From Thiothrix sp. (GTDB lineage Bacteria > Pseudomonadota > Gammaproteobacteria > Thiotrichales > Thiotrichaceae), in contig SSFA01000024.1 in the NCBI GenBank assembly GCA_008015155.1, positions 1 through 64,000 on the forward strand: DNA of 64,000 nt, given 5' to 3'. The notes below the pieces were generated by a model, which ran no database searches, was not told the origin of the DNA, and saw nothing but the letters and a program-made list of their open reading frames with translations. The translations under genes were made by a program, and so were the position numbers. Positions within the stretch are counted from its first letter, which is position 1. Each line of letters opens with the position of its first letter. Positions 38,798 to 46,224 of the stretch are shown in pieces.

Positions 38798-39067
38798 TTA
38801 TAGCAATGAGCTAGTGCTAATACCATAACCTTGATTCACTCGTTTTCGTCCGGAGTGAAAATACAGGTTCAACAAAGTAGGTGCAGGCGTTTCTAAGGTG
38901 CGTGCAACTCTCATCAATGTAGATAATTTTGCTTCCTGAATATCTGCTCGCATGAGTTTATGCCAAGTCTGGCGTGAAACACCTGAGCGTTCAGCGGCGG
39001 CTGTCACTGACAAGCCTAGGGTGTCCATACGTTCTTGTATATATTCAGCTAAGTCGATTCCCGACAT
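38798..39067 (-). CDS. XRE-type helix-turn-helix regulator
   Basis: An 89-residue DNA-binding protein. The HTH is seen as LSVTAAAERSGVSRQTWHKLMRADI, followed by a helical stretch LSTLMRVARTLETPAPTLL. ATG 39067 (MSGIDLAEY) follows a GAGG site by 8 bases; an ATG at 39088 is an alternative. No toxin gene is adjacent, so an antitoxin role is not supported. A 20-base perfect palindrome lies upstream and may be its own operator. Confidence 0.75.
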   Translation of the reverse strand: MSGIDLAEYIQERMDTLGLSVTAAAERSGVSRQTWHKLMRADIQEAKLSTLMRVARTLETPAPTLLNLYFHSGRKRVNQGYGISTSSLL

Positions 39068-39132
39068 AAAGGTACCCTCATTCAACATATCTCCCGACAG
39101 TTCAGAGTGTTACCGTTTAGCGGAATCCCTTC

Positions 39133-39152
39133 AATATGGAAATTTCCATATT
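39133..39152. promoter_or_regulatory. 20-bp perfect palindrome, candidate operator
   Basis: AATATGGAAATTTCCATATT is a perfect 20-base palindrome 66-85 bases upstream of the XRE gene start and 33 bases beyond the luxR stop. There is no loop, so it is not a good terminator. Its location fits a promoter-overlapping operator for the XRE gene. Confidence 0.5.
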
Positions 39153-39184
39153 TTAAGCCTGCGTTCAAATCACTTGATAAATGA

Positions 39185-39973
39185 TTAGATAAGGTCGAGT
39201 AAGTGTAGCTGTCCGATCAAATACATCAACTTATCTTTGGTAATACCGCCCATGCGTGCGCGCAGTTCGTCGAGCATATTAGCAGCATAACGATAGGAGA
39301 TACCTTGACCAATTTGTTTGAGGTGATAACCCAAAGCTAGATGTCTAAGTATCTGAATTTCTTTGGGTTTCAAGGTCTGTAAAAAAGGCTGGGCAAAAAT
39401 AGAGAAATTGCGTGAGTTGCCGAAGCTAATATCGTGGAAGACCTGTGTGCAACGTAGTAAGGTCTCCATATTCTCTTGCTTAAGCTCACGAAAGCTGGAG
39501 TCTTTCTCACTGCTAATCACGCTCATCCCACCAAGACCTGCTTCAGGGCGCTGGGTTGGGATAGTCAGGGCATTACGGATGCCATATTCCTCACGCGCGA
39601 TTTGGATAACGCTATTTTCAGCATAGCTGATTAAACCTGCTATTTCATGTTCGCGCCAGTCAAGGGCAGTAGGTAAGGGAGTTGCTTTATTTAACCGTAA
39701 GCTATTTCCGACCCGTATCGTGAAATCACACTCGTGAAAATTAGCCTCAGCATAATGCTTCAAAAAAGCTGTCGGATATTCTTGAGTATGCAAAAAAATA
39801 GGTGAGAAGGAGCTATTGAACTCCCAAAGAGCATTAGGGAAGAAGGTATAGGTAGCTCCATCAAAGCCGAGTGTATGAATGTAATGTTCATAGACAAGAA
39901 AACGCTCAGATACCGTTTCAACCTGATACAAGTCATCGACAAAATGACCCACCAAAACATGCTTAGGCAGCAT
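39185..39973 (-). CDS. LuxR-type regulator with autoinducer-binding-like domain
   Basis: A 262-residue regulator. The N-terminal half (about 20-180) follows the autoinducer-binding pattern: YPTAFLKHYAEANFHECDFT (66-85) aligns with the YxxxW...D region, with D83 as the acyl-homoserine-lactone aspartate equivalent, and GGMSVISS (148-155) with the glycine-rich segment. The usual tryptophans are replaced. The C-terminal GerE-type HTH (about 200-262) begins LKPKEIQILRHLALGYHLKQI. It is the last gene of an operon with a methyltransferase and a LuxI-like synthase. The ligand is unlikely to be a standard AHL. Confidence 0.85.
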   Translation of the reverse strand: MLPKHVLVGHFVDDLYQVETVSERFLVYEHYIHTLGFDGATYTFFPNALWEFNSSFSPIFLHTQEYPTAFLKHYAEANFHECDFTIRVGNSLRLNKATPLPTALDWREHEIAGLISYAENSVIQIAREEYGIRNALTIPTQRPEAGLGGMSVISSEKDSSFRELKQENMETLLRCTQVFHDISFGNSRNFSIFAQPFLQTLKPKEIQILRHLALGYHLKQIGQGISYRYAANMLDELRARMGGITKDKLMYLIGQLHLLDLI

Positions 39974-39994
39974 GAGCGTTTTACACCTCTACAT

Positions 39995-40017
39995 ATCGTA
40001 AGCTGTCAACTTACGAT
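39995..40017. promoter_or_regulatory. Inverted repeat in front of luxR, candidate lux-box-like operator
   Basis: ATCGTAAG-N7-CTTACGAT is a perfect 8-bp inverted repeat, 22 bases upstream of the luxR-type ATG and 9 bases downstream of the methyltransferase stop. No T tract follows on the minus strand, so an operator is more likely than a terminator. The arrangement resembles lux boxes but the sequence differs. Confidence 0.5.
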
Positions 40018-40026
40018 GATTTGACT

Positions 40027-40707
40027 TTATGTTTTTCTTAATACTATAAAGTTTAAGCCACCTTGGAAGTGCTTTTGATGGCATTCAATCACTTCAAACC
40101 CCACTTGTTGAGTTTGCTTGATCAAGGTGTCCATACTGACAAAATTAGCTTGCGGATTAGCTGCTAACTGCAGGTTATAGTCTTGAAAGGCCTGAAAATC
40201 AGGATGAGCGACTAATTCCTTCCGCGCATCTTTGGCCAATTTACTTAAACTTAAACCAGGGTTTGGGGTTGCTAATACCAAATGTCCACCTTGAACTATA
40301 AGGTCAGCAATATGTTGCAAAGTTACTAAGGGTTCTGGCCAAGCGTAATAACTTTGGATTGAAACGGCTGAGTCATAAGAACCTGCTGTATCTTCAATCT
40401 TACTATGCTGAATGCTGAAGTTATCCCGCTCTAAAGTACTGACTACCCATTCAGCAGCTGTTACCATTTCTGCTGAATAATCTACCCCAGTATAGCTGCT
40501 AACTTGTTCATTATCAGCCAAAAATGGAGCTATCTTTGCACTACCACAGCCGCAGTCTACTACGTTACCCTGTAAATGCAAACAGGCCTCACGATAAACT
40601 GCAAGTTGTACGGAAGTGGTCACTGCAGCGAACAAACGTGCATAACTATTCCAATCAGATTCTGGATAACGGTACTTTTGTTTTTGATTAATATCTAACG
40701 CTTTCAT
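40027..40707 (-). CDS. Class I SAM-dependent methyltransferase
   Basis: A 226-residue methyltransferase with SAM motif I VVDCGCGSAKIAPFL at residues 49-63, an acidic residue in YTGVDYSAEM after it, and a glycine-rich strand VQGGHLVLATPNPG. The acceptor is unknown. It lies 30 bases after a LuxI-like acyl synthase and 53 bases before a LuxR-type gene, so modification of the acyl signal is a reasonable inference. AGGG lies 7 bases upstream of the ATG. Confidence 0.88.
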   Translation of the reverse strand: MKALDINQKQKYRYPESDWNSYARLFAAVTTSVQLAVYREACLHLQGNVVDCGCGSAKIAPFLADNEQVSSYTGVDYSAEMVTAAEWVVSTLERDNFSIQHSKIEDTAGSYDSAVSIQSYYAWPEPLVTLQHIADLIVQGGHLVLATPNPGLSLSKLAKDARKELVAHPDFQAFQDYNLQLAANPQANFVSMDTLIKQTQQVGFEVIECHQKHFQGGLNFIVLRKT

Positions 40708-40737
40708 TAATAGCCCTTATTAAAGTAGAGTGCCTAG

Positions 40738-41301
40738 TTAGGCTTGAGAGTAAACTGGATCGTTTGCCTTAATTTCCCACTCCAACAGTGAGAAGGTATA
40801 GTCGGTGCCGTAGTTGTAGCCAACATCCTTACAAATGAGGTTAGCCCCCAAGGCTCGCCGATAAAAACCAATATTTTTTTCACGGGTAATAAAAATTAGT
40901 GAATTAATAGCGTTTTCACGTGCTAGCTGATAATAAGTCCGTAAATAAATGGGTAAAACCCCACGAGCAGCCTCAGAAATAGCAAAGCGACTAGGTTCGG
41001 CAACAGTGCCACGTTTTTTTCTTAAAAGATTGATTTCATTGTTAATAATTTCATCGGCTGGTAAGCCTAGATCTGTATCTAATACTAAGCGCCCTGTACT
41101 CGTAATATCCCCAGATTCATCTTCCGTGTATAAAATACAGGAATAATTATCGTAATCATCATTCGCTGCATCATTCATGGCAGGATAATATTTGCCGTAT
41201 TCACTTTGTCTTAACTGCCAAATTTTTTTTATGTCAGTCCCCTCATTAACTACTTTTAAGGGCTGATAAATGCTGTCATATTTATAGTTGATTGTTTTCA
41301 T
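40738..41301 (-). CDS. LuxI/FeeM-fold N-acyl synthase (GNAT superfamily)
   Basis: A 187-residue protein with the spaced residues of autoinducer synthases and FeeM-type N-acyl amino acid synthases: R31 and Y35 in LRQSEYGKYYP, the acidic pair in DDYDNY (49-53), R71 in STGRLVLDTDLGLP and E102/R105/F106 in EPSRFAIS. In LuxI these bind acyl-ACP and SAM. It differs enough from LuxI that a FeeM-like product (N-acyl amino acid) is as likely as an AHL. It is the first gene of the operon with the methyltransferase and LuxR-type regulator. Confidence 0.8.
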   Translation of the reverse strand: MKTINYKYDSIYQPLKVVNEGTDIKKIWQLRQSEYGKYYPAMNDAANDDYDNYSCILYTEDESGDITSTGRLVLDTDLGLPADEIINNEINLLRKKRGTVAEPSRFAISEAARGVLPIYLRTYYQLARENAINSLIFITREKNIGFYRRALGANLICKDVGYNYGTDYTFSLLEWEIKANDPVYSQA

Positions 41302-41330
41302 TATGATTGGATCTCAAAGCCTGTGCGGAT

Positions 41331-41342
41331 CCAAGCGCTTGG
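41331..41342. promoter_or_regulatory. 12-bp perfect palindrome upstream of the acyl synthase
   Basis: CCAAGCGCTTGG lies 30-41 bases upstream of the synthase ATG, downstream of AT-rich promoter-like sequence (CATAAT on the minus strand). It could be the site of a repressor. Its half-site is unlike the repeat in front of luxR. Confidence 0.35.
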
Positions 41343-41501
41343 TGAAGCCATTGCATGCACAATAATTATGCTATATTTTCAGGCTATTTTTAAAAAGAAC
41401 ACGACAAGCGGTGGCAAATTAAATACGTTTTTTCAGGGGCTTCAGTTAAACTCTTTTTATTTCCAGTTATCTAAATAATAAATAAATTGCGAGGAAAAAT
41501 G

Positions 41502-41894
41502 ATGAAAATTAAAGCAGTTCAATCTAGAAAACTGATCCTAATCGCCTTATTCAGCGGAATTTTGACTTATACAGTCTATGCAGACCAATGCGCTCTGATT
41601 TCTGCAGAGCAAGCAGGCAAAGCTTTGGATTTCTTGAAACCTGGTGGCATGATCGTTGAATTCTGTGAGCCTTGTGGGGATAAAGATTTCTATTCCAAAT
41701 CTGCACAAAGCATCACTGAGATACAAGCGCGCCAAGAGCAGGAATATTGGGCAGTGAAAGTCAATGGCACTGCCCTTGATTTAGCTTATACCTTTGTGCG
41801 TAATGCTGAGGGTTCATATTTAAACCTCTCAAAATTAGCTGATTGTCCTTCAGATGATGTATCCGTTGGCTTTCCAGCGACTAACGCGAAATAA
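41502..41894 (+). CDS. Secreted small protein, function unknown
   Basis: A 130-residue protein with a signal peptide (MKIKAVQSRKLILIALFSGIL, cleavage near VYADQ). The mature part has cysteines at DQCALI, FCEPCGDKDFY and LADCPSD, which suggests a disulfide-bonded periplasmic protein. The second of two adjacent ATGs is favoured by a GAGGA element 6 bases upstream. I do not recognise a named family. Confidence 0.7.
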   Translation: MKIKAVQSRKLILIALFSGILTYTVYADQCALISAEQAGKALDFLKPGGMIVEFCEPCGDKDFYSKSAQSITEIQARQEQEYWAVKVNGTALDLAYTFVRNAEGSYLNLSKLADCPSDDVSVGFPATNAK

Positions 41895-41895
41895 T

Positions 41896-42570
41896 TTAAA
41901 AGGGACGCGAGTTAGAGTCCTCTGGCTCGCGTTCAGTTAATAAAGATTTTTGATAGTCTTTTTCGCTACTTAATAAACTAACTATGATGCCTAAACCATC
42001 ATTGGGTGTTTCACCTTCGCGGGTTACTACACCTAAAGGAATTAAATTAATAATAGCACCCGCTAAAGCTGCATAGGCCAAGGCTTGCCAAGCTAGTTTT
42101 GCATAATCATCTTCAATAAGAAAAAAATTATCCCAGCCCATGATTAGAATGATGCTGAAGGCCAATAAGAGTTCAATACCTGGACCTGCGAAGTAAGTCA
42201 GGGCATGTTTATAACGCATGCCGCGACCATAGACTGGATTAAACTGTACAAAACCTTCAATCGGTATCAAGCGTAGCTCTAATGGAGCACGGAATAATTG
42301 CCCTTGATAAACTACTCGACCGAATCCAATCACGGTACGTTGTATCTGCCAGCCCAAGGCATTTGCTACCACAGCATGGCCCCATTCATGCACAAAGACT
42401 AAAGGTAACCACCAGAGAATGAAGAATAAGGCGGCTAATTTACGCGGTTCATAGTTCGTGAAAATCTCTAATAGCATTAAACCTAAAAACAAAGCGGTTA
42501 ATCCATAAACCAACCAGCTTTCACCAAGGCTGTTGGGTTTTTTATCATAATGGCGCTGGTCAATTTTCAT
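41896..42570 (-). CDS. M50/site-2-protease-like membrane metalloprotein
   Basis: A 224-residue protein with four or five hydrophobic helices and the zinc motif HEWGH in PLVFVHEWGHAVVANALG. A later GAIINLIPLGV segment may be the NxxPxxxxD-like element of the family, although the final aspartate is not clear. Homologues include the M50 family of intramembrane proteases and inactive relatives. It converges with the small secreted protein gene, with 1 base between the stops. Substrate unknown. Confidence 0.75.
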   Translation of the reverse strand: MKIDQRHYDKKPNSLGESWLVYGLTALFLGLMLLEIFTNYEPRKLAALFFILWWLPLVFVHEWGHAVVANALGWQIQRTVIGFGRVVYQGQLFRAPLELRLIPIEGFVQFNPVYGRGMRYKHALTYFAGPGIELLLAFSIILIMGWDNFFLIEDDYAKLAWQALAYAALAGAIINLIPLGVVTREGETPNDGLGIIVSLLSSEKDYQKSLLTEREPEDSNSRPF

Positions 42571-42664
42571 TTTTGTAAAATTATTGGTCTAGTTAACAGG
42601 TCTTTAGTATTCACTAGTTAGAGCAAGTTCCCAAATTCCACTACTTAGCCTGTTCATTGCGTGC

Positions 42665-42693
42665 TTGACAAGGCAGCTCAAACTCACTATAAA
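42665..42693 (+). promoter_or_regulatory. Strong sigma-70 promoter of the RHH/PHB esterase operon
   Basis: TTGACA (42665-42670) and TATAAA (42688-42693) with exactly 17 bases between them. The start of transcription would fall near 42700, inside the first palindromic operator. Confidence 0.8.
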
Positions 42694-42736
42694 CATCCAT
42701 ATGGATGGTAAAAAGATTCCATATGGATGGTAAAAA
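42694..42736. promoter_or_regulatory. Twin palindromic operators (direct repeat of 18 bp)
   Basis: An 18-base unit beginning CCATATGG is present twice, at 42697-42714 and 42719-42736. The first copy forms a 14-base palindrome CATCCATATGGATG (42694-42707), the second a 10-base palindrome TCCATATGGA (42718-42727). Their centres are 22 bases apart, two helical turns. The site starts immediately after the -10 box, as expected for autorepression by the RHH protein encoded next. Confidence 0.7.
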
Positions 42737-42755
42737 AATCAATAGAGATAGTAAA

Positions 42756-43175
42756 ATGAGCAATACAACACCACAGAAATCCAAGGCTGGTAACGATACA
42801 GAAAAAATTACCATCAATTTAGGGTATGTCGATTTAGGCCAGATTGACCTGATGGTGCAAGAAGGTTTTTATACGAATCGCAGTGATTTTATTCGTACTG
42901 CGATCCGCAACCAGCTGACCACGCATGCCCAGGTCGTACAGCAAACCGTAGTGCGTAAAACCTTAGAGTTAGGTTTAAGGCATTACAGCAAGCAGGATTT
43001 AGAAGCGGTTAAAGCCGCCGGTGAAAAATTAAATATTCAGGTGGTCGGTCTAGCGACCATTGCTAGCGATGTCTCACCTGAACTCGCGCTAGAGACGATA
43101 GAAGCCATTACCGTACTTGGTGCCCTGCAGGCTAGCTCAGAGCTGAAAGCTGCTCTAGCTGGACGCATTCGCTAA
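42756..43175 (+). CDS. Ribbon-helix-helix (CopG-type) regulator
   Basis: A 139-residue protein whose RHH domain is seen as KITINLGYVDLGQIDLMVQEGFYTNRSDFIRTAIRNQL at about residues 18-55. The C-terminal 75 residues are helical with hydrophobic repeats and resemble an oligomerisation domain. I start at ATG 42756 (MSNTTPQKSK), since earlier frames read through the operator repeats. It precedes the PHB esterase by 29 bases and is probably its repressor. Confidence 0.82.
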   Translation: MSNTTPQKSKAGNDTEKITINLGYVDLGQIDLMVQEGFYTNRSDFIRTAIRNQLTTHAQVVQQTVVRKTLELGLRHYSKQDLEAVKAAGEKLNIQVVGLATIASDVSPELALETIEAITVLGALQASSELKAALAGRIR

Positions 43176-43204
43176 GTCATTTGAAATTATTCAGGAGATT
43201 CGTC

Positions 43205-44338
43205 ATGAAAGCTCGTTTTTTGAATTCGATGCAAGAAGCCTTAGGACTCGTACGTTCGGGTAAATTGCAACAAGCGACTCAATTAATTCAAGAGTCATTA
43301 GGACGCAATTTGCGTCAAGGGACTCCTGCGGAAAGACAAGCGCCTGACAAGGTGATTGAAGCCGAATTTGTCCGTAAAGCTGAGCACACTGAGCAGGTGT
43401 CATCAAGCAAGTCTGAAACGGCCAAACCAGCAGAAGCTTATACGCCAGTAAACAAATCAACGGCTGGGCAAGATGCACAATTTATCACCCGCAACTTTAG
43501 CAATGAATATGGTTCGCGGGATTATAAGCTATATATTCCAAGTACTTATACGGACCAGCCTTTGCCTTTAGTGATTATGTTGCATGGTTGCACGCAAACG
43601 GCTGAGGATTTTGCCTTGGGTACAGAGATGAATCGTTTTGCTGAACAATACGGTGTGTTGGTAGCTTATCCAAACCAAGCCCGCTCAGCTAATTCAAAAG
43701 GCTGTTGGAATTGGTATAAAACGAAGAATCAGCAAGCTAATCGCGGCGAACCCGCACTAATCGCTGGCTTAACACAAGCTATCATACAGAGTTATCATGT
43801 TGATCCCAAACGGGTATATATAGCTGGCTTATCAGCAGGTGGAGCAATGGCCTCGATTATGGGCGCTACGTATCCAGATCTTTATGCAGCAGTAGGTGTC
43901 CATTCAGGCTTAGCAGCGGGCAGTGCGACCAATGTGATTGCAGCATTGGCAGCCATGCGCCAAGGCAGTCGCAGTGTCCAAGCACTAGGGCAAAATCCGG
44001 GATTTGTGCCAACCATAGTATTTCATGGAGATCAAGACCAAATCGTCAACCTGAAGAATGCTGAGCAAGTCTTTGCGCAAGCTAAGCAGCGTTTAGAGGC
44101 CAGCAATGATGCTTATTTTAATACCGAGCAAACTACCTTAAATCCTCCAAGTTCACGCGCTTACACACGCATGCAAATGAAGGATGAGGATGGTCAAACT
44201 CAAATTGATTATTGGCTAGTCCACGGCGCTGGACATGCGTGGTCAGGTGGGGATATTCAAGGTAGTTATGTCGATCCAACTGGCCCTAATGCTTCTGAAG
44301 CTATGCTGCGTTTTTTCTTAGCGCATACCTCAAAATAA
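43205..44338 (+). CDS. PHB depolymerase-family esterase with N-terminal helical extension
   Basis: A 377-residue alpha/beta hydrolase. The oxyanion motif LHGCTQ is at 126-131 and the lipase box GLSAG at 208-212 gives nucleophile Ser210; HGDQDQIVN supplies the acid and GAGHAWSGG the histidine. Residues 1-90 are a charged, low-complexity extension that begins with an amphipathic helix, and there is no signal peptide, so an intracellular granule-associated role is possible. The ATG has an AGGAG site. It is the second gene of the RHH-regulated operon. Confidence 0.88.
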   Translation: MKARFLNSMQEALGLVRSGKLQQATQLIQESLGRNLRQGTPAERQAPDKVIEAEFVRKAEHTEQVSSSKSETAKPAEAYTPVNKSTAGQDAQFITRNFSNEYGSRDYKLYIPSTYTDQPLPLVIMLHGCTQTAEDFALGTEMNRFAEQYGVLVAYPNQARSANSKGCWNWYKTKNQQANRGEPALIAGLTQAIIQSYHVDPKRVYIAGLSAGGAMASIMGATYPDLYAAVGVHSGLAAGSATNVIAALAAMRQGSRSVQALGQNPGFVPTIVFHGDQDQIVNLKNAEQVFAQAKQRLEASNDAYFNTEQTTLNPPSSRAYTRMQMKDEDGQTQIDYWLVHGAGHAWSGGDIQGSYVDPTGPNASEAMLRFFLAHTSK

Positions 44339-44347
44339 ATTCTGATT

Positions 44348-44377
44348 AACCCCAAGAGCGACAAATCGTGGGGTTTT
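44348..44377 (+). terminator. Terminator after the PHB esterase
   Basis: AACCCCA / TGGGGTT stem with an inner CGA/TCG pairing and a bulge, followed by a short T run, 9 bases after the stop. Confidence 0.65.
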
Positions 44378-44439
44378 CGCCTTCGCCCTGAGAATATGGC
44401 AGACTAGTTAGCAGTCAAGTTAAGAACAAAGGAAGCCTC

Positions 44440-46215
44440 ATGTGCGGAATCAGCGGCGAATTACGGTTTGATGGTCAAGTTCCTGAACTCAACAACATCA
44501 ATGCAATGATGTCTAAGCTCGAAAAGCGCGGCCCTGACCATGCGGGCAGTTTTTCGGATGGACCTTTAGCCTTTGGGCATCGCCGCTTGTCGATCATTGA
44601 TTTATCGTATAAATCCAGCCAGCCAATGGTCGATGCCGAACTCGGTTTGGCCTTGGTATTCAATGGCACGATTTACAATTACCCCGAATTGCGCGCCGAA
44701 CTCAAAGCCAAGGGCTACCATTTTTATTCCGACGGTGACACCGAAACTATCCTCAAAGCCTATGCCGAATGGGGCGAGGATGCGCCTAAGCATTTGATCG
44801 GCATGTTCGCCTTCGCGATTTGGGACATGAAGAAAAAGACCCTGTTTTTGGCGCGCGACCGCATGGGCATTAAGCCTTTGTACTATACGCAAGACGCGAA
44901 ATCTTTGCGCTTTGCCTCCAATACGCAAGCGCTGCTTGCCACTCCGAATATTGATACCAGCCTTGATGCGCTCGCGATTCATAACCTGTTTACCCTGCAC
45001 GCGGTTGTGCCTGCGCCGCGTACCGTATTAAATGGCATTCGCAAAATGCCACCTGCGCATACGCTGACTATTCATGCGGACGGTCGCCAAGAGTTAAAGC
45101 GTTATTGGAACTTGGTGGCTAAGCGCCCAAGCGAGTCACGCACTGAACAAGAATGGATTGAAGCGATTCATGAGGCTTTAAGAGTTGCGGTGCGTCGCCG
45201 CAATAATATTGCTGATGTTCCCGTTGGTGTGTTGTTGTCAGGTGGCTTGGATTCCAGTCTCTTGGTCGCGCTGCTGGATGAAATCGGCATTAAAGACATT
45301 CGCACTTTCACGATTGGATTCGACGACCAACCGGAAGAAAAAGGCAGCGAATATGAATATTCTGATGCGGTGGTGGAGCGTTTCAAACCCAATCACCACA
45401 AATTCCATATTCCGAATGAGCAAACCTTACAACGCTTGCCGGAAGCCGTCGCGAATATGGCAGAACCGATGTTCGGGCAAGACGCGATTGGCTTTTACCT
45501 GTTGTCTGAACAAGTTTCCAAACACGTTAAAGTGGTGCAATCAGGGCAAGGCGCGGATGAGGTGTTTGGCGGTTATTTCTGGTATCCGCAAACCCATAAT
45601 GATTTAAACCCCGATAAATTAGCGCGTTTTTCGAAATATTATTTCGACCGCGACCACGCTGAAATGGCGCAAATGCTCCAGCCTAAATTCCAAACACCAG
45701 ATTATACAGGCGAGTTAGTGCGTGAGTTATTGGAAACGGAATTTGCAGACGAGCATTTAGACGCCGTACTACGTGCTGATGTCACCACTTTCATCGTCGA
45801 CGATCCAGTCAAACGGGTGGACAATATGACGATGGCATGGGGCTTGGAAGCGCGCGTACCGTTTTTAGACCAAGAGCTAGTCGAACTCGCCGCACAAATG
45901 CCACCCGAATTAAAACTACGCGACGGCGGCAAGTATGTGTTGAAACAAATCGCGCGCGGCCGTGTGCCGGATAGTGTGATTGACCGACCCAAAGGCTATT
46001 TCCCCGTACCTGCTTTGAAATTCGTGCGTGGGGAGTTTCTCGAGATGATGCGCGATATGTTGCATTCCCAAAAAGCCAAAGAGCGCGGTTTATATAATCC
46101 CGCTTATGTGGAAAAAGTCTTGAGCAAACCGGAAGAGCATTTGACACGGATTCAGGGGAGTAAATTGTGGCATATGGCGTTGTTGGAGATGTGGTTGGAG
46201 TTGAATCACATCTAG
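44440..46215 (+). CDS. N-acetylglutaminylglutamine amidotransferase (asparagine synthetase-like)
   Basis: A 591-residue class II amidotransferase. The N-terminal glutaminase begins MCGISGELRFDG with nucleophile Cys2 and contains KRGPDHAG and DGDTETILKAYAEWG. The synthetase PP-loop is seen as GVLLSGGLDSSLLVALL. Overall sequence resembles the NAGGN-type family that amidates N-acetylglutaminylglutamine to give an osmoprotectant dipeptide. The usual partner (GNAT/ATP-grasp synthetase, ngg) is not adjacent. Codon use looks more GC-rich than its neighbours. Confidence 0.85.
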   Translation: MCGISGELRFDGQVPELNNINAMMSKLEKRGPDHAGSFSDGPLAFGHRRLSIIDLSYKSSQPMVDAELGLALVFNGTIYNYPELRAELKAKGYHFYSDGDTETILKAYAEWGEDAPKHLIGMFAFAIWDMKKKTLFLARDRMGIKPLYYTQDAKSLRFASNTQALLATPNIDTSLDALAIHNLFTLHAVVPAPRTVLNGIRKMPPAHTLTIHADGRQELKRYWNLVAKRPSESRTEQEWIEAIHEALRVAVRRRNNIADVPVGVLLSGGLDSSLLVALLDEIGIKDIRTFTIGFDDQPEEKGSEYEYSDAVVERFKPNHHKFHIPNEQTLQRLPEAVANMAEPMFGQDAIGFYLLSEQVSKHVKVVQSGQGADEVFGGYFWYPQTHNDLNPDKLARFSKYYFDRDHAEMAQMLQPKFQTPDYTGELVRELLETEFADEHLDAVLRADVTTFIVDDPVKRVDNMTMAWGLEARVPFLDQELVELAAQMPPELKLRDGGKYVLKQIARGRVPDSVIDRPKGYFPVPALKFVRGEFLEMMRDMLHSQKAKERGLYNPAYVEKVLSKPEEHLTRIQGSKLWHMALLEMWLELNHI

Positions 46216-46224
46216 CACTAAAGC

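Noticed and set aside
38798..39088. XRE gene as a HigA-type antitoxin
   Set aside because: No small toxin gene is adjacent on either side; treated as a plain regulator.
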